From: Actinoplanes italicus
GTDB taxonomy: Bacteria; Actinomycetota; Actinomycetes; Mycobacteriales; Micromonosporaceae
Assembly: GCF_003001815.1 (NCBI RefSeq)
Contig: NZ_PVMZ01000023.1
Span: 1-64,000, forward strand
Direction: 5' to 3'
Length of the DNA: 64,000 bases
The stretch's first letter is position 1; each line of letters starts with the position of its first letter. This document shows positions 58,316-64,000 of this stretch, piece by piece. The notes beneath the pieces are model-generated. The model was not told the origin of the DNA and did not search any database. It worked only from the letters and a program-made list of their open reading frames with translations. The position numbers were made by a program, and so were the translations under genes.

Positions 58316-59350
58316 CGCCAGGTGGGTGAGCTGAGCCTCGCGGGTCAGCGGTGACTGCGCCTGGACCTGCAGGAACAGCGCCTGCCGGGCGTACATCTGC
58401 GCGGTGTCGCCGAGGCTGAGACCCCGCCCGGCACGGGCCGCGAGCAGGGCGCGGGTCAGGGCGGTCAGCGCGTCCCCGACGGCGATCTTGACGGCCAGGC
58501 GTTCGGCCACGCGGTGCGGGCCGCCACCGGCCCTCACGGCCTCGTCGGCCAGGCCGTAGGCCTCGGCGCGCATTCGCGCGATCGACGGGGTCCAGGTGGC
58601 TGCCACCGCTTGCGCCAGCGGGTCGGCCGAGGTTGCCAGCTCATCGAGTACGGCCGAAGCGAACCCGAAGAGGTGGGGCCGGGCGTCGCTGCCTGCGGCG
58701 TGATCGGCGTGCGCCCACTCGGCGAGTGTCTGGATCGCGAGGACGTGCTCGTCGGGCACCCGGACCGAGTCCAGCACGACCCGCTCGGTGCGGCTGCCTG
58801 CGACCGCGGCCAGTTCCAGGGGAGTGGCGTGCATGCCGTCACCGATCGGGAGCAGCGCCGTCACGACGGTCGCGGGCGGCTCGACGGCGGTCACCACGAG
58901 GGCCTGGTTCAGTCCCCAGCCGCTGACCCAGCTCACCGTGCCGCCGAAGTGCCATGCTCCGTCCGTACGATCGGCTCTGATGTATCTCTCGGGGTAGCGC
59001 CGCACATCGCTGACGCCTGCCCCGAGGACGATCTCGCCACGCAGCACCCGTTCGGCGAGGTCGCTCGCCGGTTTGCCGGCGGCGACGAGCCGGCCCACGA
59101 GGGACGCATGCTGCGCCCAGACGAGCCAGGTGTTGAGGCAGGCTCCGGCTAGGACTTCGTGCAGCTCACGGTCGTCGCCGCGGGAGAGTCCGGCGCCGCC
59201 GTACTCGACCGGGGCGAGATGGTTGAGCGCACCGAGCGAGCCGAGCTGTTCGAGGAACGCCGCGGGCACGGCGGAGCGGTCGGTGTGCAGGGCGGCGGGT
59301 CGCAGGACCCGGCCGGCGAACTCCCGGACGCTTTCGACGAGGGCATGCAT
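58271..59350 (-). CDS. Acyl-CoA dehydrogenase-family protein
   Basis: A 359-residue flavoprotein of the acyl-CoA dehydrogenase fold. It shows the N-terminal helical part (LEQLGSLGALNHLAPVEYGGAGLS), the middle beta domain with WHFGGTVSWVSGWGLNQALVV, and SRTERVVLDSVRVPDEHVLA near residue 205, then a C-terminal helical bundle (LGDTAQMYARQALFLQVQAQ). The catalytic Glu of true dehydrogenases is not obvious, as in the related FMN monooxygenases (HpaB/DszC-like group). ATG 59350 with GAGGGGG. Function not determinable. Confidence 0.78.
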   Translation of the reverse strand: MHALVESVREFAGRVLRPAALHTDRSAVPAAFLEQLGSLGALNHLAPVEYGGAGLSRGDDRELHEVLAGACLNTWLVWAQHASLVGRLVAAGKPASDLAERVLRGEIVLGAGVSDVRRYPERYIRADRTDGAWHFGGTVSWVSGWGLNQALVVTAVEPPATVVTALLPIGDGMHATPLELAAVAGSRTERVVLDSVRVPDEHVLAIQTLAEWAHADHAAGSDARPHLFGFASAVLDELATSADPLAQAVAATWTPSIARMRAEAYGLADEAVRAGGGPHRVAERLAVKIAVGDALTALTRALLAARAGRGLSLGDTAQMYARQALFLQVQAQSPLTREAQLTHLASLGEHAADLGRHGW

Positions 59351-59501
59351 CCCCCTCACCGTATCCGTCAGCTCAGCCGGACCAGGCCCGGGAGATCCAG
59401 ATCCCGGCCTGTCCGGTACGGGCGTCCGCGCGCACATCGATCATCGCTAAAGTCGTGGGCCCGCGACGGACGTCTATGCGGGGGGATGGGTCACCGATGA
59501 A

Positions 59502-59855
59502 GTGGAACCCGAGGCGATCACACCGGAGGCCGTGCGTCAGGTGTTCGACGAACTCTGGACCGATACGCGCAAAGGCGGCCGGGACCGTCTCGAAGGCGCC
59601 GGTGCCCTGTTCGCCGCGGGCATCCTCAAATTCGAGTGGCTGGCCCTCGAGGACGGCGATCCGAAGCACTACCGGCACACCTGGTACGACGCGACGGTGT
59701 ACGTGGTGGCCTATGTGCCGTGGCTGACAGCGGCTCAGAAGCCGAAGAACCCGGCGATCGCCCTCGCCGCGTCCAGATCGGTGGCGGTACGGCCCATCAG
59801 GGCGGGGGACGGCTTCGGTCCGGGGATGGTGTGCCCGCCGCCGTGCACGGTGTAG
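59502..59855 (+). CDS. Short or truncated gene, unknown
   Basis: The frame from GTG 59502 reads ITPEAVRQVFDELWTDTRKG ... FAAGILKFEWLALEDGDPKH ... WYDATVYVVAYVPW, natural-looking protein for about 75 residues. From about 59728 on it is simply the antisense of the convergent esterase gene, so the last 40 codons are probably not native. It may be a small gene that lost its own 3' end. No family recognised. Confidence 0.35.
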   Translation: MEPEAITPEAVRQVFDELWTDTRKGGRDRLEGAGALFAAGILKFEWLALEDGDPKHYRHTWYDATVYVVAYVPWLTAAQKPKNPAIALAASRSVAVRPIRAGDGFGPGMVCPPPCTV

Positions 59856-60559
59856 AGCGTCACCGGCGGGCGTCCGTCCTGCCGGTGGTCGGTGCGGCTC
59901 ACGGTCGTCCTGCTCCGGCCGCCGGCCGGCAGTTCCGTCGTGACCGGGGGAGCGGTGATGCCGTTGCGGTGCGCGAAGTAGGCGGCGGTCTCCGGCGCGG
60001 ACAGCATGCCGCCGCCCACCCGGAACGCGACGCGCGCCCAGGCGGCCATCTCGCCGCCGGCGTACGGCACGATCCGGTCCTTCGTGCCGTGGATCAGCAG
60101 CACCGGTTTCGGAACCACCGGCAGGCCGGGGACCAGCAGGTTGTCCGGCGCCGGCTGCTGGGCCGCGATGACGGCGCCGCCGGCGATGAGATCGGGGCGC
60201 TCGTGCAGCAGCCGGATGACCATGCCGCCGCCGTTGGAGTAGCCCGCGGCGTACGTCTCCCGGCCGTCGGCGGCCCGCTTGACGACGGCCTCGGCGAACG
60301 CCACGTCGTCGATGTCCTGCGTGCGGGCCGGGAAGCGACTGGCCTTGCGGGCGTCGTTCCAGTTGCCGCGGAACCCGTCCAGGTAGGCGACCGCGGTGCC
60401 GGGCAGGTGGTCGAAGGAGTCGCCGGTGAACTTCCGGAACACCCCGGCGTTCTGCGTGGAGCCGTGGAAGACCAGCAACAGCCGGTCGTAGTCGCCGCTG
60501 TCCGGGGTGACCAGCGTGTACGTGCGGGTGCGACCGCCCACGTCGATGGACTCCATCAT
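59735..60559 (-). CDS. Polyhydroxybutyrate depolymerase/feruloyl-esterase-like hydrolase
   Basis: A 274-residue alpha/beta hydrolase of the LpqC/PHB depolymerase group: LLLVFHGSTQNAGVFRKFTG (oxyanion part), FRGNWNDARKASRFPARTQDIDDVAFAEAVV (typical surrounding of the family), nucleophile Ser in AAGYSNGGGMVIRLL near residue 110, Asp in LIHGTKDRIVPYAGG, His in VHGGGHTIPGPKP near 250. No signal peptide, so cytoplasmic. Divergent from a TetR gene with two operator copies between, thus probably induced by its substrate or a metabolite. Confidence 0.85.
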   Translation of the reverse strand: MMESIDVGGRTRTYTLVTPDSGDYDRLLLVFHGSTQNAGVFRKFTGDSFDHLPGTAVAYLDGFRGNWNDARKASRFPARTQDIDDVAFAEAVVKRAADGRETYAAGYSNGGGMVIRLLHERPDLIAGGAVIAAQQPAPDNLLVPGLPVVPKPVLLIHGTKDRIVPYAGGEMAAWARVAFRVGGGMLSAPETAAYFAHRNGITAPPVTTELPAGGRSRTTVSRTDHRQDGRPPVTLYTVHGGGHTIPGPKPSPALMGRTATDLDAARAIAGFFGF

Positions 60560-60574
60560 TCGCCTCCCTGAAAT

Positions 60575-60620
60575 GGATGACCTATCCGCTTCAACGTAGC
60601 ACGAGGTGGATGAGCTATCC
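60575..60620. promoter_or_regulatory. Two TetR operator copies
   Basis: GGATGACCTATCC (60575-60587) and GGATGAGCTATCC (60608-60620), an imperfect dyad repeated with a 33-base period (three turns of DNA). They occupy the promoter zone between the esterase and the tetR-type gene. Confidence 0.7.
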
Positions 60621-60635
60621 GGTTATGCTCGTCAC

Positions 60636-61217
60636 GTGACGGTCTCCCCGCTGCGCAAGGACGCGGCCCGCAACTGGCAGCACATCGTCGACACGGCCCG
60701 GCGGTTCGTGGACGACGGGACACCGCTGCGCCTCAACGACGTCGCCCGCGTGGCGTCCATCGGCGTAGCCACCGTCTACCGCCATTTCCCCACCCCGGAG
60801 GCGCTGCTCGAGACGATCGCCCGGCCCGCCCTGGAACGCCTCGCGGAGGCGGCCGGCGAGGCTCTCGCCGGCGGGGACCCGTGGGAGGCGTTCGCCGGCT
60901 ACCTGTCGGCCGGTATCGACGCCCAGCTGGCCGACGCCGCGGTCCAGCCGGTCGTCGCGGCCACGGAGCACGCGCTGCCCGAGACGGCAGAGCTGGTGAA
61001 CCGCCTGACCACGACGAGCGGCCTGCTGCTCGACCGGGTTCGCGCCGCGGGCGCGGTCAGCGCCGACCTGACCCCCGAGGACGTCGTTCGCCTGATGTGC
61101 GGCGTGGTCTTCGCCGGTTCGGTGCACGCGACGCCGGACGAGAGGCCATTGTTGACCCGGCGGTACCTGGAGACGATGTTGCGCGGCCTCCGGCTGGCAG
61201 GTTGTGTGGAGGTTTAG
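60636..61217 (+). CDS. TetR-family regulator
   Basis: A 193-residue repressor: TetR helix-turn-helix in residues 10-55 (IVDTARRFVDDGTPLRLNDVARVASIGVATVYRHFPTPEALLETI, in parts) and the SbtR-like C-terminal domain (YLETMLRGLRLAG). I start at the GTG 60636; the frame opens at 60606 but that would cover the second operator copy. Divergent from the esterase gene and most likely its repressor. Confidence 0.88.
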   Translation: MTVSPLRKDAARNWQHIVDTARRFVDDGTPLRLNDVARVASIGVATVYRHFPTPEALLETIARPALERLAEAAGEALAGGDPWEAFAGYLSAGIDAQLADAAVQPVVAATEHALPETAELVNRLTTTSGLLLDRVRAAGAVSADLTPEDVVRLMCGVVFAGSVHATPDERPLLTRRYLETMLRGLRLAGCVEV

Positions 61218-61263
61218 CGCACGGCCTTCCACGGACGGCGGGAACGGGCGCACGATCTCCGCC

Positions 61264-61950
61264 ATGAGTATTCGGGGGAATCTCAACGCCGATGGTGAAA
61301 CGCGGATGACCTTCCTGTGGGATTCGGGCGATCCACCGGCCCCGGAGCCCGCCCGGCGCGGGACGCCGGTGTGGAGCCGTCGCGGGCTGCTCCAGATAGC
61401 CCTCAGCTGTGCCGGCTGGCTGCTGCTCGTCCCGCAGATCCGGCGCGCTCAAGCTCCTCTGGTCGGCGGCTTCTACGTCGGCGTGTCGATCCTGCTGGTG
61501 GCGTTCCTCCTGGTCGCCCTGGTGTCGATCACCGTCATCCTGACCGCCTGCGTGCAACGTTCATGGGGAGTGGCCGCGGTGAGCCTCGTCCTCACCGTCA
61601 CCGCCATCGTCGTCGCCACCCGCCAGGACTCGCACGGCGACTACGTCGACCACCAGTACAGAAGCCATCGCGCCGCGCTGGCCGCACTGGCCGGGGAATA
61701 CCGTGCCGGCCGCCTGAACGGCAGGCTGACCCTGCCGCCGGAGGTGCGCTCGCTGTCCCCGTCCGCCTACGCCTACGCCAGCCGTGACGTGCTCTTCGTG
61801 CAGATGTGGCAGAACTGGCGAGCCGAGTCGGGCACCGGCCTCGCCTACTTCACCACGCCACCCACCGCCCAGACCGTCGTAGCCACCGCCGAGGGCGACT
61901 TCGGCCGCCCGCAACGCGAGGTCGGCGACGGCTGGTGGTGGGTGTCCTGA
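61264..61950 (+). CDS. Membrane protein of unknown function
   Basis: A 228-residue protein with three hydrophobic helices (about 38-56, LLQIALSCAGWLLLVP; 68-95, YVGVSILLVAFLLVALVSITVIL; 100-118, GVAAVSLVLTVTAIVVA) and a soluble C-terminal half (SPSAYAYASRDVLFVQMWQNW ... GDFGRPQREVGDGWWWV). The C-terminal domain is probably extracytoplasmic. No family recognised. It starts 46 bases after the tetR-type gene. Confidence 0.65.
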   Translation: MSIRGNLNADGETRMTFLWDSGDPPAPEPARRGTPVWSRRGLLQIALSCAGWLLLVPQIRRAQAPLVGGFYVGVSILLVAFLLVALVSITVILTACVQRSWGVAAVSLVLTVTAIVVATRQDSHGDYVDHQYRSHRAALAALAGEYRAGRLNGRLTLPPEVRSLSPSAYAYASRDVLFVQMWQNWRAESGTGLAYFTTPPTAQTVVATAEGDFGRPQREVGDGWWWVS

Positions 61951-62065
61951 CTCGCCGGGTCGACCTCGACGCCAGTGCCGATCCTCAACGTCAGCCGCGT
62001 GACGTCAGAGCCCATGCCGGCGACCCGGAGCGTGAAACCATACGTGTCGATGGAGGAGGCGTGGG

Positions 62066-62500
62066 TTGATCCGGTTGTTCGGTCGCGGCATCAGGCGGAG
62101 ATCAGTGCAGTCATGGTGGGGACTACCCGTGCCCGCGGATCTGCGGGTGGTGTCCAGCGACGAGCTGACGATGCTGATCAGCACCGCTGAGCAGCGAGGG
62201 TTCAGCCGCACCGCGAAGGGCCTTCATCCGCAAGGCGGGGAGACGTTCGCCTTGATGCCTTACCTCTTCGAGGGCTCTCCGGAGTCTTCGTGGATGTGCT
62301 TGGTCGTTCAGGTCAACGACTGGAATCCACCGCCCGGTTCCCGGCCTGAGGTCGCCTTCGGCCGTCTCGACATCGCGTTGCCCGACTTCAACTCCCTACG
62401 ACGTGCCGGGCGGCACCAGCGAGACCAGATACTCCACTGGACAGCGTGGCTCGCCTCCAAACGCGGAGCAGCTTCTGGGAGTGGCGCTGAAACCGGCTGA
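62066..62500 (+). CDS. Unknown protein, C-terminus replaced by IS remnant
   Basis: A 144-residue frame from TTG 62066, with a good GGAGGAGG upstream. The first 105 residues look natural (VPADLRVVSSDELTMLISTAEQRGFSRTAKG ... FALMPYLFEGSPESSWMCLVVQVNDW ... EVAFGRLDIALPDFNSL). After about 62390 the frame runs antisense through the IS256-type transposase remnant, so the tail is accidental. The gene was probably truncated by that insertion. No family recognised; activity is doubtful. Confidence 0.45.
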   Translation: MIRLFGRGIRRRSVQSWWGLPVPADLRVVSSDELTMLISTAEQRGFSRTAKGLHPQGGETFALMPYLFEGSPESSWMCLVVQVNDWNPPPGSRPEVAFGRLDIALPDFNSLRRAGRHQRDQILHWTAWLASKRGAASGSGAETG

Positions 62501-62811
62501 CACCTGGTACGCCACGACGCTGACCAGAGCCTGCTCGGCGCGGCGGCGGTGTTCCCGCAACCGGACCGTAGCCTCGGAACGGCCAGCTCGATGGTGCCGA
62601 CTCTGGTGTCCCACTCCCGCCGGCGGTTGCCGTTGCGCGAGAGGTCCGCTCGGCTGTGCGTTCGCCGTAACCGGCACCGCGGAGGGCATCGGCCTCGGCG
62701 GACATCAACGCGTCGGCGAACGTCTTGACCAGGGACTGCAGCACATCAGGGCTCGCGGAGTCCGAATGCGCCCAGCAAACCGGCAAGGTCCGAACTCGGT
62801 TCTGCGGCCAT
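62388..62811 (-). pseudogene. IS256-family (mutator) transposase remnant
   Basis: On the minus strand, the ATG at 62811 with AAGGAGAG starts MAAEPSSDLAGLLGAFGLREP, and after a one-base frameshift the frame goes on DVLQSLVKTFADALMSAEADALRGAGYGERTAERT, a diagnostic N-terminus of IS256-type transposases. After further shifts, LREHRRRAEQALVSVV and GVSRFQRHSQKLL are seen, matching the LLEHRRRAEQALVSVVATxYLLGVSTRRVEKL region. The DDE catalytic part is missing. No terminal inverted repeats could be found. Confidence 0.75.
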
Positions 62812-63087
62812 CGCAGGTCTCTCCTTCGTGATCTTCAAGCAATCCGAGGGATCTGCGGTGGCCGCCCCGTTCATCACAGAAAGTCCGGGTCGTACACCTC
62901 TTCGGTGGACGTAACCACGGGCGGCAGCGCAACGCTGAGTGGGACGGGGCCGAGCGTGGTCGAACCGGGGCGCTGCGTCGGTTCAGTGAGCAGGAGCGGG
63001 CGACACCACCTCATTTGAAGGCCCGAGTCCCGGATGGCGCCGAGGCGACGGGGCCGCGCGAGGCAGGCGCCAGACCCTGATGTGGCC
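62812..63087. other. Gene-free stretch beside IS remnant
   Basis: No gene seen. Probably old flanking DNA of the insertion and the 3' untranslated zone of the kinase gene. Confidence 0.35.
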
Positions 63088-63210
63088 TGTGGCGGCCGGG
63101 TGCGGTGAAGTGCCAGGGCCTGTGGCGGCCCGGTGGGGTGAAGTGCCAAGGCCTGTGGCGGCCGGGTGGGGTGAAGTGCCAGGGCCCGTGGCGGCCCGGT
63201 GGGGCGATGA
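63088..63210. repeat. 33-bp minisatellite, 3.7 copies
   Basis: Units 63088-63120, 63121-63153 and 63154-63186 differ in only a few positions (start TGTGGCGGCC, end CAGGGCC or CAAGGCC); a fourth diverged unit begins at 63187. Period 33 keeps reading frames open on the minus strand (11-residue HFTPPGRHRPW-like repeats), but no real gene uses it. It lies between the IS remnant and the sugar kinase 3' end. Confidence 0.8.
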
Positions 63211-63294
63211 GCGGCGACAGGTGGCGGGGTAGTGGGCAGCGGGCGGGAGAGCCGGAGCCCGGGGCGGCCGGTGGCGGCCGGCCACCCCGGACGG

Positions 63295-64000
63295 TCAGGA
63301 GGCCGGGCTGTTCAGGCGGCGGTAGACCGGGGCCAGGCGTTTGTGCAGGTCCTGGTAGATGTCGTAGATCTCCAGGTATCGGGTGTGGTCGGCGCCCGGG
63401 GTGAAGACGTGGTCGTTTCTGGTCAGGGCTGGGATGTCGTTGAAGGAGATCAGGCCGGCGCCCACCGCGCCTATCCAGCCGGCTCCCCTGGCGTTCACGG
63501 TCACCGGGTTGGCGTCTCGGCGGATTTCTACGCCCAGGACGTCGGCGAAGATCTGGCACCACGAGTCTGAGCGGGCGGCTCCGCCGGTGATCACCATTGA
63601 CTTGACCGGGGTGCCGAGGAATTTGTCTACGGCCCTGGCCAGCCAGCGTGTGTTCAGGGCTACGCCCTCGAAGACGGCGCGTAGCAGGTCGGAGCGGGTG
63701 GTGTCGAGGGAGATGTTCAGGAACGCGGCCCGGAGGTTCGGGTCGTCGACCGGGGCCCGTTCGCCGTACAGCCATGGGGTGTAGATCACGCCGTTCGCTC
63801 CGGCGGGGACACCTGGGATGATTTTGTCGAAGGCGTCGAAGATGGTGCCCTCGTCGCGGGAGACGTGGCCGGCGCTGACGATCGGGTCGTCGTATTCGAC
63901 GATCTTGTCGCGCAGCCATGTGAGGTTGGCGCCGGCTGTGGCCTGCAGCGCCGTCATCAGGTACCGGTCGGGGATCGCGCACGGGATCGAGGCGATGCCG
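63295..64000 (-). CDS. FGGY-family carbohydrate kinase, 3' part
   Basis: The C-terminal 234 residues of a sugar kinase whose start lies beyond the window; the frame is open to the last base. FGGY_C hallmarks are present: GVIYTPWLYGERAPVDDPN, LRAVFEGVALNTRWLARAVD, and the ATP-site segment VITGGAARSDSWCQIFADVLGVEIRR near the middle, then NARGAGWIGAVGAGLISF. The sequence style is xylulokinase or gluconate-kinase-like, but the N-terminal sugar-binding part needed to choose is outside. Confidence 0.85.
   Translation of the reverse strand, partial: GIASIPCAIPDRYLMTALQATAGANLTWLRDKIVEYDDPIVSAGHVSRDEGTIFDAFDKIIPGVPAGANGVIYTPWLYGERAPVDDPNLRAAFLNISLDTTRSDLLRAVFEGVALNTRWLARAVDKFLGTPVKSMVITGGAARSDSWCQIFADVLGVEIRRDANPVTVNARGAGWIGAVGAGLISFNDIPALTRNDHVFTPGADHTRYLEIYDIYQDLHKRLAPVYRRLNSPAS

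Noticed and set aside
63088..63210. CRISPR array
   Set aside because: Units are directly adjacent with no unique spacers and no cas genes are nearby; it is a minisatellite.

Overview
This is a GC-rich actinobacterial chromosome segment. GTG starts, stop/start overlaps, DUF397/XRE regulator pairs, an actinobacterial F420-type oxidoreductase, a SigJ-like sigma factor and a DivIVA-like protein all fit a filamentous actinomycete; Actinoplanes or another Micromonosporaceae genus is my guess from protein style, not a proven assignment. No rRNA, tRNA or CRISPR array was seen.

The centre (about 12.9-40.8 kb) is a coherent oxalate and glyoxylate catabolic island. It encodes an OFA-type oxalate/formate exchanger, formyl-CoA:oxalate CoA-transferase (frc), oxalyl-CoA decarboxylase (oxc), an NAD-type molybdenum formate dehydrogenase (fdsGBAD) with its maturation factors FdhD and MoeA, a PanE-family reductase that may reduce oxalyl-CoA to glyoxylate, glyoxylate carboligase (gcl), hydroxypyruvate isomerase (hyi) and tartronate-semialdehyde reductase (glxR). 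It also carries succinyl-CoA ligase (sucCD), a fused ADP-forming acyl-CoA ligase, an aldehyde dehydrogenase, an Nramp-like membrane protein and a TerC protein. One FadR-type GntR regulator sits inside. The same 15-bp palindrome, close to TGCATAC-N-GTATGCA, lies in front of five transcription units or divergent pairs, with a weaker copy before gntR itself, so the dispersed operons look like one regulon. Energy would come from oxalate to formate to CO2; carbon would enter through glyoxylate, tartronate semialdehyde and glycerate.

The left flank (0-12.9 kb) holds a nitroreductase/MerR pair, an MFS exporter with a flavin monooxygenase and an NADP reductase, two decayed genes (a LigD-type DNA ligase end and an integrase end), an SDR/SCO6745 pair with a divergent TetR, an orphan FN3-CBM2 tail and an XRE/DUF397 cassette with repeated palindromes.

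The right flank (40.8-64 kb) holds an LRV/HEAT-repeat protein and a membrane NACHT NTPase, a WYL regulator with a VOC protein, a secreted penicillin-acylase-family enzyme, a dienelactone hydrolase, a LacI regulator with three operator-like sites facing an AbfB-domain membrane protein, a DivIVA-like protein, a SigJ/AhpD-like pair, an Ltp-domain protein, an acyl-CoA dehydrogenase-like protein, a secondary-metabolism-style esterase with its own TetR, an IS256-type transposase remnant that cuts a small gene, a 33-bp minisatellite, and the 3' part of an FGGY sugar kinase that leaves the window.
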